64,000 nt of DNA from Bacteroidales bacterium (GCA_017509755.1 JAFWOY010000029.1:1-64000), one strand, 5' to 3'; counted from the stretch's first letter, positions 16,831-25,984 are shown. The notes: generated by a model from the sequence alone, not told the origin. A program made the numbers and translations.

Positions 16831-17706
16831 TTAGTTCGTCAGACGGCAGGCAGTCGGCGACTCGCCGGCGTGACGCTGGAAGTAGCGGTAGAAATCCATC
16901 TGGTTCTTGAAATGGAGGCGCCAGGCGATCTCCTTGACCGGGAGTGACGTATATTTCAGATAGTAACGTGCTTCCATGAGCACGTATTCGGCAATCCATT
17001 CTGCTGCCGTGCGGCCGCTGTCGGCTTTCACGGCAGCAGAAAGGTATTTCGGGGTAAGGCTCAGACGCTCCGCATAGAATTCCAGGTCACGGTGTTCCTC
17101 GTGGTAACGCGACAACAGGGCCAGGAACTTGCCTGTCAACGGGTTCTTGCCTTGGCGGGCCATTGTTTCACGGTCAGCGATCCGGTCCCAGATACGGGTC
17201 AGCTCGATGTTCATCGCCCGCAGCAGGTAGCCCAGGCTCCGGGTCACATCAGGATGACGGCCGCCCGCCACCGAGCGGAAGATATTCTGGAAATTATGGA
17301 TCAGGATCATGGTCCGCACGTCCACCTTCACCATGCGGCACCGGAAGGCGTAGAGCGCGCCCAGCCGGTCGAATTCCATCTGCTGCAGCATCTTCTCCGA
17401 CAAGGCCATGATGGTTATTTCCCCTCTCCGCTCACGGCCACGCCATCGGAAAGAGAGGATGTCTTCCGGAAGGCTGACTGCGAAGCAGTCTTTCCGCACG
17501 TCATAATGCTCCATGCCGACTTGCAGGTCGAAACTGCCGTCCTCACAATACAGGCAGATCACCCCTTCGAAACGGAATGGGAAAGACAGGTGCGGTTCCC
17601 GCCACGGGCGGAAATGCAGGCCCATGATGAAAAAGTCGTCGCCCAGCGAAAGCATGGGACGTACCTGCAGAGCCTCCCGTAATTCAGTTAGCGTCAAACA
17701 TTCCAT
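16831..17706 (-). CDS. AraC family transcriptional regulator
   Basis: 291 residues. The N-terminal part resembles a cupin-type sensor region (LSLGDDFFIMGLHFRPWREP). The C-terminal region of about 190-290 is the two-helix-turn-helix AraC domain, with LSLTPKYLSAAVKADSGRTA and, near the end, FKNQMDFYRYFQRHAGESPT. The gene is divergent from the acyl-ACP thioesterase with a 140-bp shared spacer, so control of that gene or of itself is plausible. No ligand can be inferred. Confidence 0.9.
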   Translation of the reverse strand: MECLTLTELREALQVRPMLSLGDDFFIMGLHFRPWREPHLSFPFRFEGVICLYCEDGSFDLQVGMEHYDVRKDCFAVSLPEDILSFRWRGRERRGEITIMALSEKMLQQMEFDRLGALYAFRCRMVKVDVRTMILIHNFQNIFRSVAGGRHPDVTRSLGYLLRAMNIELTRIWDRIADRETMARQGKNPLTGKFLALLSRYHEEHRDLEFYAERLSLTPKYLSAAVKADSGRTAAEWIAEYVLMEARYYLKYTSLPVKEIAWRLHFKNQMDFYRYFQRHAGESPTACRLTN

Positions 17707-17786
17707 AGAATCAGCAATAAGGTATAACTATTCTAGTCATAAAGTTACGATATTATTTCTTTTCGGCAAAAAAGTATAATACTCTT

Positions 17787-17818
17787 TTTGCAGAAAAAAG
17801 GGGTCCGGTGTAGCTTTG
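17787..17818 (+). promoter_or_regulatory. Promoter of the acyl-ACP thioesterase gene
   Basis: TTTG (17787-17790), 20 nt, TAGCTTTG (17811-17818): a full match to the Bacteroidetes -33/-7 promoter. The first possible ATG, at 17820, would lie at or before the transcription start, so translation should begin at 17847. Confidence 0.75.
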
Positions 17819-17846
17819 CATGCAGAAACTCCAACAGATACACCGT

Positions 17847-18584
17847 ATGAAACGATACCAGCACACTTATTCACTGACCGTTGCAGACATCGATCCGCAG
17901 AACCGGATGACGGCCGGTGCCGTCCTGTGCTATTTCCAGGATACAATCGGGCGCTTCCTCGCCCGGGCACGTGTCTCTGCCCTCGACCTTGTGAAAGAGG
18001 GCAAGACATGGATGATCACCGAATTCCACAGTTTCCTGGCCGATACGCTTCCTGCCTGGCCAGGCTCTATCTGCGTGGAAGTCTTTCTTTCAGAACTGTC
18101 CTCCCTCCGGGCCTATGTTGATTATTCCGTAAAAGAGGAAGGCGGCGCTGTCGTCGCGCAAGGCAGCAGTTGCTGGCTGATGATGGAACTCGCCAGCCGC
18201 CGGATGATTCCCTGCACGGACATCACCCGGTTCGCCCAGCAATACGACCCGCAGAATTATGTACCACACCGCCGGTTCGCATTCCCGCCATTTACGTGCA
18301 GCGATGGGATGCTGATGGCGGAGCATACCGTCTCCTCCATGGAAACCGATTTCAATGGGCACATGAACAACCGGGATTCGGTGCGGCTCGCCCTGTCGCT
18401 TGCCCGCCCCGAGTGGATCGTCAATCGGACGATCCGGGAACTCCACGTCAAATTCCTGCGGGAATGCCGCACCGGCGAGAAGATGTCCTGCCGTTGCCGG
18501 AACCAGGGGCAGGGTTGTATCGACGCCTTGCTGGCCAAACCGGATGGGACGTCCGTCTGCCAGATTGCAACGGTCTGGCATTAG
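17847..18584 (+). CDS. Acyl-ACP thioesterase
   Basis: 245 residues from ATG 17847 (MKRYQHTYSLTVADIDPQNR). Double hot-dog fold architecture of the FatA/FatB-like family: the first domain has DTIGRFLARARVSALDLVKE, and the second has ETDFNGHMNNRDSVRLAL, in which the N.H.NN motif carries the catalytic Asn and His. The enzyme hydrolyses acyl-ACP to release free fatty acids in the cytoplasm. The upstream ATG at 17820 is rejected because the promoter -7 box ends at 17818. It is divergent from an AraC regulator that may control it. Confidence 0.9.
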   Translation: MKRYQHTYSLTVADIDPQNRMTAGAVLCYFQDTIGRFLARARVSALDLVKEGKTWMITEFHSFLADTLPAWPGSICVEVFLSELSSLRAYVDYSVKEEGGAVVAQGSSCWLMMELASRRMIPCTDITRFAQQYDPQNYVPHRRFAFPPFTCSDGMLMAEHTVSSMETDFNGHMNNRDSVRLALSLARPEWIVNRTIRELHVKFLRECRTGEKMSCRCRNQGQGCIDALLAKPDGTSVCQIATVWH

Positions 18585-18666
18585 CAGGGCTGGAGACTGT
18601 GTGCCTTCTTCTCCCAACAAATGAGGATTGACCGGCAAGTGGGTTTTGCATAATTTTGCTCCCGCT

Positions 18667-19602
18667 ATGGAGAACGGACATCACCACCACTCGCCCCATC
18701 ACCACCATCACCACCCGGAGGTTGCCGACATCGCGTCGTTGCGGGGCATCTATCTGATTTCTATCGCCTTGAACCTGGCTTTTGTTTTGGTGGAGGCTGG
18801 CATCGGATTATGGAAGGGATCGCTGGGGCTGCTTTCCGACGCCGGGCATAATCTAAGCGACGTCTTTACGCTGGTCCTGGCCCTGATTGCTTTCCGCCTG
18901 GCGCAATCGCACAGCAGCAAAAAGTTTACGTACGGCTATCGTAAAGGCTCGATCCTGATCTCTCTGCTCAACGCGATCCTGCTGCTGGTGGCGGTAGGCG
19001 CCATTCTGGCTGAAAGTGTCCACAAACTCCGCCACCCCGTCCCTATTGACGGTTCGGCCGTAGCCTGGACCGCCGGGATTGGTATTATCGTCAACGGGTT
19101 GACAGCCTTTCTGCTGATGAAACACCAGAAGAACGACATCAACACGCGCGGGGCCTTCCTCCACATGGCAGCCGATACGCTGGTTTCCGTAGGCGTGGTC
19201 ATCTCGGGCATCCTTATTTCCCTGACAAACTGGACCTTCATTGACCCTGTCATCGGCATCGTCATCGCCTTGGTCATCCTCGTGGGAACCTGGCAGCTGC
19301 TCTCCGAAAGCGTCCGGCTGACAATCGATGCCGTGCCTGAAAGCATCGATCCCGATGCCGTGCGGCAGGCGATCGAAGCGGAAGAAGGGGTTGACAGTGT
19401 ACATCATCTCCATATCTGGGCCATCAGTACAACCGAAACCGCGTTGACGGCGCATCTGGTCATCGAACCGCAAGCCGAGCAGGAAAACGTCGTCCGGCGC
19501 GTCAAGCAAAAGCTCTCCGAAAAAGGAATCGGCCATGCGACGCTCGAAACGGAACGAAAAGGGCGGCCTTGTGCGGACAATTCGAAAAATTGTGTATCTT
19601 AG
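18667..19602 (+). CDS. Cation diffusion facilitator (CzcD/ZitB-type metal exporter)
   Basis: 311 residues from ATG 18667. The extreme N-terminus is rich in histidine (HHHHSPHHHHHHPE), a likely metal buffer. Six membrane helices follow. The metal-site motifs are SDAGHNLSD in helix 2 and HMAADTLVSV in helix 5. The cytoplasmic C-terminal domain begins after about residue 215 (GVDSVHHLHIWAI). Zinc export by proton antiport is the family role; the exact metal is not determined. A -7 box TAATTTTG (18651-18658) lies 8 nt before this ATG, so the upstream ATG at 18628 is unlikely. Confidence 0.93.
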   Translation: MENGHHHHSPHHHHHHPEVADIASLRGIYLISIALNLAFVLVEAGIGLWKGSLGLLSDAGHNLSDVFTLVLALIAFRLAQSHSSKKFTYGYRKGSILISLLNAILLLVAVGAILAESVHKLRHPVPIDGSAVAWTAGIGIIVNGLTAFLLMKHQKNDINTRGAFLHMAADTLVSVGVVISGILISLTNWTFIDPVIGIVIALVILVGTWQLLSESVRLTIDAVPESIDPDAVRQAIEAEEGVDSVHHLHIWAISTTETALTAHLVIEPQAEQENVVRRVKQKLSEKGIGHATLETERKGRPCADNSKNCVS

Positions 19603-19634
19603 AGGATTGAATCTTTTAAAGATAGATCCTTGCC

Positions 19635-21095
19635 ATGAATAACCGAACGCTTCAGGAAGAGGCGGCCCGTTGTCTGTTGTGTGCCGATGCACCTTGTACC
19701 CGGGCTTGCCGATCAGGCGATCCGGCGCGAGCCCTCAGGGCTATCCGGTTCGGAAACGGGAAGAGCGCAGCGAAATGGCTCGCTTCCTGCACCCAAACAG
19801 ATCTCCAACTCGCCGAGAAGGCCTGCATCCATTATGACGCGCCGATCCGGATCCGGGAAGTAGCCGCCGCGCTGGCGCAGTTGCCGCAAACTGGCCGATC
19901 CGAAACCCAACCCGATTTATCCATCGATTTCTGCGGCATCCACTGTGAACACCCTTTCTTCCTGGCTTCGTCGGCTATCTGCACCAATTATGACATGGTC
20001 GCCCGTGCCCTGGAAGCTGGCTGGGCTGGTGTCTTCTACAAAACCATCTGCCTGCAAGACATCAACGAGGTCTCTCCACGCTTCGATGCAGTGAAGCGGC
20101 CAGACGGCAGTTTTGACGGCTTCCGCAACATGGAGCAACTCTCGGAAAATCCGCCGGAAATGGATTTCGACATTCTCCGGCGCCTCAAGCAAGCTTATCC
20201 GGGAAAAGTCATCGTGGCATCCATCATGGGCCAGACGGAAGAGGATTGGATCAAGTTGGCGAAGCGGGCCGAAGCGGCCGGCGTCGATGCCATCGAACTG
20301 AACTTTTCTTGTCCGCAGATGCGCATGGCCGGCATGGGCAGCGACGTAGGGCAGAGCGCTGAACTCGTCGCCTTCCACACTGCCTTTGTCAAGGAGGCAG
20401 TCCATATTCCTGTCATCCCTAAAATGACTCCCAACGTAGCCACGATGACTCCTGTAGCCATGGCGGCTCACTTTGCCGGCGCTGACGGCATCTCTGCCAT
20501 CAATACCATCAAATCCCTGACCCTGGGCGGCGAAGTGGCGGGCAAACACACCATTTCCGGCTATTCCGGCAAAGCCATCAAGCCCATCGCCTTGCGCTTC
20601 ATTGCGGAAATGAGCCTGAACCCCGTCATGAAGAACCTGCAGCTGAGCGGTATCGGCGGCATCGAGACATGGCAGGATGCACTGGATTTCATCCAGTTGG
20701 GCTGTCGCAATGTCCAAGTGTGCACCGCGGTGATGGAATACGGCTACCGCATCATTGACGACTTGGTGGAAGGCCTGCAGACCTACCTGACAGAACAAGG
20801 TATTGCCCGACTCGAAGATATTGTCGGTCAGATGGCTCAAACCATCGTCCGGCCAGCCGACCTGGACCGCAGTACGATGGTCCTCCCGACCATCAACCGG
20901 TCCACGTGCATCGGTTGCGGCCGCTGCTTCATCTCCTGCCAGGACGGCGGTCACCAGGCCATCACTTTCGGAGAAGACCGCAAGCCCCACATCCTGGGCC
21001 AAAAGTGCGTGGGCTGCCACCTCTGTCGCCTGGTCTGCCCCACCGGCGCCATCGGTACGGCCCAACGGATTGCCAAACCATCCAAAAATCAATAA
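19635..21095 (+). CDS. preA: PreA-like dihydropyrimidine dehydrogenase subunit with extra N-terminal iron-sulfur domain
   Basis: 486 residues. The core of about 92-400 is a dihydroorotate-dehydrogenase-like FMN barrel (FFLASSAICTNYDMVARALE, ELNFSCPQMRMAGMG with the active-site Cys, NTIKSLTLGGEVAG). The C-terminus has two 4Fe-4S motifs (CIGCGRCFISC, CVGCHLCRLVC). Unlike E. coli PreA, it starts with a short cysteine-rich segment (CLLCADAPCTRAC, Cys13/16/21/25) of the type found at the N-terminus of the partner PreT. No FAD/NAD subunit is adjacent, so the electron partner is unclear. The family role is NAD-linked reduction of uracil or thymine. It is followed after 4 nt by an aldo/keto reductase. 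Confidence 0.85.
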   Translation: MNNRTLQEEAARCLLCADAPCTRACRSGDPARALRAIRFGNGKSAAKWLASCTQTDLQLAEKACIHYDAPIRIREVAAALAQLPQTGRSETQPDLSIDFCGIHCEHPFFLASSAICTNYDMVARALEAGWAGVFYKTICLQDINEVSPRFDAVKRPDGSFDGFRNMEQLSENPPEMDFDILRRLKQAYPGKVIVASIMGQTEEDWIKLAKRAEAAGVDAIELNFSCPQMRMAGMGSDVGQSAELVAFHTAFVKEAVHIPVIPKMTPNVATMTPVAMAAHFAGADGISAINTIKSLTLGGEVAGKHTISGYSGKAIKPIALRFIAEMSLNPVMKNLQLSGIGGIETWQDALDFIQLGCRNVQVCTAVMEYGYRIIDDLVEGLQTYLTEQGIARLEDIVGQMAQTIVRPADLDRSTMVLPTINRSTCIGCGRCFISCQDGGHQAITFGEDRKPHILGQKCVGCHLCRLVCPTGAIGTAQRIAKPSKNQ

Positions 21096-21099
21096 CGCA

Positions 21100-22119
21100 A
21101 TGACCGACCCTGTTTACGCAGCTTCCGAGAGCCGGTACGAACAGATGCCATACCGTCGCTGCGGCCGTTCCGGCGTGCTGCTCCCGGCCTTGTCGCTGGG
21201 CCTCTGGCACAACTTCGGCTCCTTCAAACCTTTCCAGGAAATTAAAGCCATGGCGCACTATGCCTTCGACCATGGCATCTGCCACTTCGACCTGGCCAAC
21301 AACTACGGACCGGCCTATGGCACGGCGGAAGAGACTTTCGGCCACCTGATGGCTGACTCCCTGAAGCCTTACCGAGACGAGCTTTTCATCAGCACGAAAG
21401 CCGGCTGGGACATGTGGCCCGGTCCCTATGGCAACTGGGGCTCGCGCAAATACTTGATGGCCAGTCTTGATCAAAGCCTCAAGCGCATGAATCTGGACTA
21501 TGTGGACGTGTTCTACTCCCACCGTTACGACCCTGCCACGCCCCTGGAGGAAACCATGCAGGCCCTGGTGGACATCGTGCGCCAAGGGAAAGCGCTCTAT
21601 GCGGGTATATCCCGCTACCCCACCCCAAAGGCAGCGGAGGCATTCCGTTATCTGGCCGAAAGAGACGTGCCCTGCCTCCTCTACCAGGACCGCTACAACA
21701 TCATTGACCGGGCACCCGCCGAGGCCGGACAACTCGACCTGGGCTGGCAGAATGGCACGGGCTTCATTTCTTTCTCGCCGCTGCAGCAAGGGCTGCTGAC
21801 GAACCGCTACCTGAACGGCATTCCGGCAGACTCGCGGATGGCGCGCAACACTTCGCTGAAACAAAGCGTTCTTACAGAAACAGTGCTGGAGTCGCTGCGG
21901 GGGCTCGATGCCATCGCACAACGGCGCGGGCAGAGCCTGGCCGGCATGGCGCTATTCTGGCTGCTGCGCGACGAGCGCGTGACATCCGTCATCATCGGTG
22001 CCAGTTCCGTCGCCCAGATCGAGGACAACCTCAAAGCGCTGGATTTCCTCTCCTTCTCGGAAGAGGAACTGCAGGAAATCGAACAGTTCTCGGTCAGAAT
22101 CCGGGAATCGGGAATATAA
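21100..22119 (+). CDS. Aldo/keto reductase (YghZ-like)
   Basis: 339 residues from ATG 21100, 4 nt past the preA stop; the longer frame upstream overlaps preA and is not real. It is a TIM-barrel oxidoreductase with the catalytic tetrad: Asp and Tyr in HFDLANNYGPAYG, Lys in ISTKAGWDMW and His in VFYSHRYDPATP. The NADPH-binding end is SVIIGASSVAQIEDNLKAL. The WPGPYGNWGSRKYL segment is typical of the YghZ/L-glyceraldehyde-3-phosphate reductase and potassium-channel beta-subunit branch. Its 3' end overlaps the convergent transporter by 26 bp. Confidence 0.92.
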   Translation: MTDPVYAASESRYEQMPYRRCGRSGVLLPALSLGLWHNFGSFKPFQEIKAMAHYAFDHGICHFDLANNYGPAYGTAEETFGHLMADSLKPYRDELFISTKAGWDMWPGPYGNWGSRKYLMASLDQSLKRMNLDYVDVFYSHRYDPATPLEETMQALVDIVRQGKALYAGISRYPTPKAAEAFRYLAERDVPCLLYQDRYNIIDRAPAEAGQLDLGWQNGTGFISFSPLQQGLLTNRYLNGIPADSRMARNTSLKQSVLTETVLESLRGLDAIAQRRGQSLAGMALFWLLRDERVTSVIIGASSVAQIEDNLKALDFLSFSEEELQEIEQFSVRIRESGI

Positions 22120-23419
22120 CGGTCGGGATCAGCAGAAGAAATCCCAGGACCAGCAGGACCACGACCATCTTCCAGACCCATTTCACCCATTTCGTATAGG
22201 GAATGCGGGCCATGGCAAGGGCGGCGATGAGCACGCCCGAAGTCGGTGTGACCATATTGGTGAAGCCGTCGCCGAACTGGAAAGCCAATACCATGGCTTG
22301 CCGCGAAACCCCGACCAGGTCGGAAAACGGTGCCATAATGGGAATCGTGATGGCCGCTTTGGCCGTGGCGCTGGGAATGATGAAATTGATCAGGGCCTGG
22401 ATGCCGTACATGGCCGACAACGAAGCCAACGGTCCTGTCCCGTCCAATCCCTCCTGCATCGCGTGCAGGATGCTGTCCACGATATGGCCGTCCTGCAGGA
22501 TGACGATGATGCCGGAAGCGAAACCGACCACCAGCGCGGCGGAAAGGATATCCTTGGCACCCGCCAGGAATTCTTCCGCGATCCTGTTGGCGGAGAAACC
22601 GGCAATCAGGCCGGTCACGATGCCCATGGCCAGGAACAGGCCCGTAATCTCCGGGAGATACCATTTCCAGACAGTCACTCCGACAATCAGCAGCACAACA
22701 GTCAGCAGGAGCACAAGCAGGATCCAGGTCTGCCGGCGGGTCATGGTTTCTTTTGCTGCATTTCCCACCGCTTGTGCGGGGTGCTTCCGCGTCATGCGGG
22801 CATATAGCACTACGAAGAGGCATAGCAGGAGTGTCAGCAAAGCCCAGCAGCCGATCCTGTATTCCATGCCGGAAAAAAGCGGCAGGTCTGCCATTCCCTG
22901 CGCGATGCCGATCGTAAACGGATTGAGAAAAGCACTCGAAAAACCCACATTGGCAGCCACATACACAATCAGCATCCCCATAAACGCATCGTAGCCCATC
23001 GAGACTGCCAGCGGAACGACGATGCCGACAAACGGAATGGTCTCTTCACTCATTCCGAACACGGCGCCGGCCAGGGAGAAAAGGACCGTCAGGGCGACCA
23101 GCACCCATTTGTCGCGCTTCCCGACGCGGGCAATGAAGCGGCTGATTCCGGCTGATACGGTACCGGTGGCATTGAGCAGCCAAAATGCGCCGCCCACTAC
23201 CAAAATGAAGACAATGATGCCAGCCTGCTTCACAAAGCCGTGATAGATAGCCGAGAAGACCTGCAGTACCTGCGGCGCGTGGTCGATCCGCTCATAGGTC
23301 AGCGACCCGTCTTCCGCCTTGACATACTGCCCGCCCGGCACGAACCAGGTCGCGACGGCACACAGCAGGATGATGGCGCCGATAATGACATACGTGTTGG
23401 GAATCCGGAGTTTTCGCAT
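22094..23419 (-). CDS. YfcC family basic amino-acid or dicarboxylate-type transporter
   Basis: 441 residues from ATG 23419. It begins RKLRIPNTYVIIGAIILLCA with VPGGQY soon after, the standard opening of the YfcC/ArcD-like family, and has about 12 membrane helices. Conserved loops include FGMSEETIPFVGIVVPLAVS and the late INFIIPSATAKAAITIPIMA with QFGDGFTNMVTPTS. Members are predicted amino-acid antiporters or C4-type carriers; the substrate is not known. Its -7 box TATCTTTG (minus strand, 23451-23444) lies 24 nt upstream. The gene is divergent from the 23503 gene. Confidence 0.9.
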   Translation of the reverse strand: MRKLRIPNTYVIIGAIILLCAVATWFVPGGQYVKAEDGSLTYERIDHAPQVLQVFSAIYHGFVKQAGIIVFILVVGGAFWLLNATGTVSAGISRFIARVGKRDKWVLVALTVLFSLAGAVFGMSEETIPFVGIVVPLAVSMGYDAFMGMLIVYVAANVGFSSAFLNPFTIGIAQGMADLPLFSGMEYRIGCWALLTLLLCLFVVLYARMTRKHPAQAVGNAAKETMTRRQTWILLVLLLTVVLLIVGVTVWKWYLPEITGLFLAMGIVTGLIAGFSANRIAEEFLAGAKDILSAALVVGFASGIIVILQDGHIVDSILHAMQEGLDGTGPLASLSAMYGIQALINFIIPSATAKAAITIPIMAPFSDLVGVSRQAMVLAFQFGDGFTNMVTPTSGVLIAALAMARIPYTKWVKWVWKMVVVLLVLGFLLLIPTVIFPIPGF

Positions 23420-23443
23420 AGCCTGGGTGCTTGTTTGCAAAAC

Positions 23444-23494
23444 CAAAGATAAACAATCTTGTGAACATATTTTCCGGGAAATAGTGTAACTTTG
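23444..23494. promoter_or_regulatory. Divergent -7 elements
   Basis: The minus-strand TATCTTTG (23451-23444) serves the YfcC transporter and the plus-strand TAACTTTG (23487-23494) serves the coiled-coil membrane protein, whose ATG is only 8 nt further on. The two promoters lie within 51 bp of each other. Confidence 0.6.
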
Positions 23495-23502
23495 TTCCAC
23501 GT

Positions 23503-24564
23503 ATGGGTATTTTCTTCAAGAAAAAGACAAAACTGGGGCTGGACCGCAAGAAAGTTGCGGCCAGTTACACGGTCTTGGCCGTCTGCATTTTGCTGATGGC
23601 CATCAATGTGGGGAGTTTCATTTTCTTCCCGCGCCTGATGGCGCCGCTGGCCATCCTGCTGTCCAATGCCATCACCCTCATCCTGGCCGTCATCGCGTTC
23701 CGGCCGATCAATGCGCTGGTCGAGAACTTGCTGGAGAAGCGCCAGCAGGAACTGCTGGAAGAGCAGAAGAAAGAAATCGAGCTTCAGAAAAAGGTCGGTC
23801 TGCTGGAGAGCCGCAACCGTGAGTTGGAGAATAAGCTGGACACCCGTGCCCAGACGGAAGGCATGCCGGCCGATATCGATTTCACCTTCAAATTGGAGCA
23901 GATGGAATATGCCAAGAAGGGGTATGTCGTCAAGGAAGAACCGTTGGAAGATTTCACGGCCGATGATCGCTACAAGCGCCTGATTCCCGACGTGAGCCTG
24001 TGGAACAAGATGCTCGACGCCCTGGCCATGAAAGACCAAGGCGTCCGCAAGGTGCTCTATATCAAGAAATATTACTACAAAGTCTCGATCGGCATCGATT
24101 TCAGCAAAATCAAGTTCACCTTCGCGGATGACCAGGTATTCTTCTCGGGTGTGAAATTTACCCGTCTCCACGACATCAGCAGCGAACTTGAGCCCGACGC
24201 TGATGACATCAACCACTGCTGGATCCTCAACTCCATCGACAACTGGGCGGAAATCAAGCACTCGGCTTATTACGACGCATTCAAGGAGGTGTACACCCGG
24301 ATGCAGGACGCCGAGACGCGGGAGAGTCTGGAAAACGAAGTCGAAACCCTATGCCAGCAGTACACCGCCATCTTCCGGCGAAACATCCAGAGCCGTTTCC
24401 CGCAAGTCGCCTTTGTGGAAAGCATCGAAGACAGCGACCGCAGCTGGTACGCCCTTCGCGACGGCGGGCAGTACCGCATGGTCCGTGACATCGCCGCCAA
24501 CATGCTGCTGCTGACCAATGTCATGGGCGAAACCAAGCAAATCGAGGAGCAGGCCGGACTCTAG
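23503..24564 (+). CDS. Membrane-anchored coiled-coil protein of unknown function
   Basis: 353 residues. Two membrane helices lie at about 20-40 and 46-67, followed by a strongly charged coiled coil at about 70-115 (LLEKRQQELLEEQKKEIELQ). A soluble domain fills the rest, with acidic and aromatic clusters such as RKVLYIKKYYYKVSIGIDFS and ILNSIDNWAEIKHSAYYDAF. I recognise no family. Topology suggests an inner-membrane hairpin with a cytoplasmic tail. The stop overlaps the convergent lipoprotein stop by 4 bp. Start chosen by the adjacent -7 box. Confidence 0.75.
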   Translation: MGIFFKKKTKLGLDRKKVAASYTVLAVCILLMAINVGSFIFFPRLMAPLAILLSNAITLILAVIAFRPINALVENLLEKRQQELLEEQKKEIELQKKVGLLESRNRELENKLDTRAQTEGMPADIDFTFKLEQMEYAKKGYVVKEEPLEDFTADDRYKRLIPDVSLWNKMLDALAMKDQGVRKVLYIKKYYYKVSIGIDFSKIKFTFADDQVFFSGVKFTRLHDISSELEPDADDINHCWILNSIDNWAEIKHSAYYDAFKEVYTRMQDAETRESLENEVETLCQQYTAIFRRNIQSRFPQVAFVESIEDSDRSWYALRDGGQYRMVRDIAANMLLLTNVMGETKQIEEQAGL

Positions 24565-25829
24565 CCGTTCTGCGCTTTCTTCAAATAGATGGACCGGACC
24601 TGCGCGTTCGGCTTGAACTGCGGATTCTCCAGTTTGACTCTCACATCGTTTACCCCGACTGGCGGTAGCCGGCCCTGCAGGTCGTCTTTTGTGGTACGGC
24701 ACTGCAGCAGGGCATCGTACTGCTCAAACTCGATTGCGACTGTCCCGTCGCTGTAAAGCCAGACAGCCACATCATCGCTCGGGAAGGTGAAGAAGTCGTT
24801 GATAAGGCTGCCGACACACAAACGGGCGTCGCCGTCCCAGTACAGATTCCGGGTGATACTGTATCGCGGATCGAAAACTTCGATGGAATACACCTTTCCC
24901 TCTTCCATCTGGACTTGCAGGACATCCTGTTCACCCAAATTGACTTCCCAGAGGTCGCCGCCTTGCGAGTAGTTGATGCCATAGCCGATGGGATCAGGCT
25001 GGAGATACAGGTCAGGAATCGGCAGTCCCAGGAGGATCAGGGCGAATCCGTCGCCATGGATGCAAGGAACCGGAACGCTTTCATCCCGCACGAATTCGCT
25101 GCCATTCCAGCGGTAATACAACTGAAGGGCGCTGTTTTCAGCCACATCCCAGTTGTCGAGCGTATTGAGATCGATGGTAATGCCTTCCGTATCGAAACGA
25201 TAATTGAAAACCCTGTCACGCATGGTTGCCCGCAGGTTGACCAGGTCTTCGCAACCCGCAAGGCGGATGATATCGTTGAAATCATCCCCGCGCGGGACAG
25301 GATTGAGCGGGAATTCCACTTCGTGGGCGTTCTTCGTCTCCGGATCGTATTCGTAAGCCCGGATGTATTTGGTCGCCGAGGCATCGCAACCTCCATTCTC
25401 TGCCAGCAACACCAGGATATGTCCGTCGGCATCATACTTCCAGCAACCCAGTTGGAACCCGTCGTAGCAATCCCCGTCGAAGAGGGAATAAGACAAGTTG
25501 TTGCAAACAGGATGGATGAATTCGCGGTAGCCGTCGAAACTATCCCGAAGTTCGTCCCGGATCCGGTCTTTCACGCTTTGGGCGGCAAACTTGTCGGTCA
25601 TGATATTGCCGCCAAACAGGGAAAAGATGGAAAAGAGCTGGTCAAACGTATAGTCTTCTTGATGAATCTTCTGTAAATCAACGGCTTTCGAATCTGTTGC
25701 AGGAGCAGTCCCTACATCCGTCGCACCGATTGGATCGGTTGTTGTCGCTGCGCCGGGAGTGGGTTTGTTTTCTTTGCAGCCCATGACCAACAGGGAGGCC
25801 ATCGCCATTAGGAAAAGGAAATTTTTCAT
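24561..25829 (-). CDS. Hypothetical lipoprotein
   Basis: 422 residues. Lipobox LLVMGC with Cys18, then a Thr/Ala/Pro-rich linker to about residue 50. The mature part is a single secreted domain with acidic patches and paired motifs such as HILVLLAENGGCDASATKYI. No enzymatic motif is visible. It is the only gene of its transcription unit. Its promoter region faces away from the tRNA-Val gene. A periplasmic or surface location follows from the lipobox; the function is unknown. Confidence 0.75.
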   Translation of the reverse strand: MKNFLFLMAMASLLVMGCKENKPTPGAATTTDPIGATDVGTAPATDSKAVDLQKIHQEDYTFDQLFSIFSLFGGNIMTDKFAAQSVKDRIRDELRDSFDGYREFIHPVCNNLSYSLFDGDCYDGFQLGCWKYDADGHILVLLAENGGCDASATKYIRAYEYDPETKNAHEVEFPLNPVPRGDDFNDIIRLAGCEDLVNLRATMRDRVFNYRFDTEGITIDLNTLDNWDVAENSALQLYYRWNGSEFVRDESVPVPCIHGDGFALILLGLPIPDLYLQPDPIGYGINYSQGGDLWEVNLGEQDVLQVQMEEGKVYSIEVFDPRYSITRNLYWDGDARLCVGSLINDFFTFPSDDVAVWLYSDGTVAIEFEQYDALLQCRTTKDDLQGRLPPVGVNDVRVKLENPQFKPNAQVRSIYLKKAQNG

Positions 25830-25878
25830 AATTTTTCGTTTATTTCACAAAGATAGGCAAGATTTTCAAAAATATTGC

Positions 25879-25886
25879 TATATTTG
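25879..25886 (+). promoter_or_regulatory. -7 element TATATTTG for tRNA-Val
   Basis: TATATTTG lies 23 nt before the mature tRNA 5' end. The leader contains a small hairpin, TCCCG-TTT-CGGGA (25890-25902). Confidence 0.6.
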
Positions 25887-25909
25887 CAGTCCCGTTTCGG
25901 GAACAAACC

Positions 25910-25984
25910 GGTCCTTTAGCTCAGCTGGTTTAGAGCGCCTGCTTGACAGGCAGGAGGTCAGCAGTTCAAATCTGCTAAGGGCCA
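25910..25984 (+). tRNA. tRNA-Val (anticodon GAC)
   Basis: A cloverleaf folds by hand: acceptor GGTCCTT/AAGGGCC, D-arm TAGCTCAGCTGGTTTAGA, anticodon stem CCTGC/GCAGG with loop TTGACAG, and T-arm with GTTCAAATC. The discriminator is A at 25984. CCA is not encoded. The acceptor 3' strand is also the foot of a long downstream hairpin. Confidence 0.96.

Noticed and set aside
17820..17846. Upstream ATG start for the acyl-ACP thioesterase
   Set aside because: It falls directly after the -7 box, so it would not be included in the mRNA with a normal leader; ATG 17847 starts at the conserved family N-terminus.
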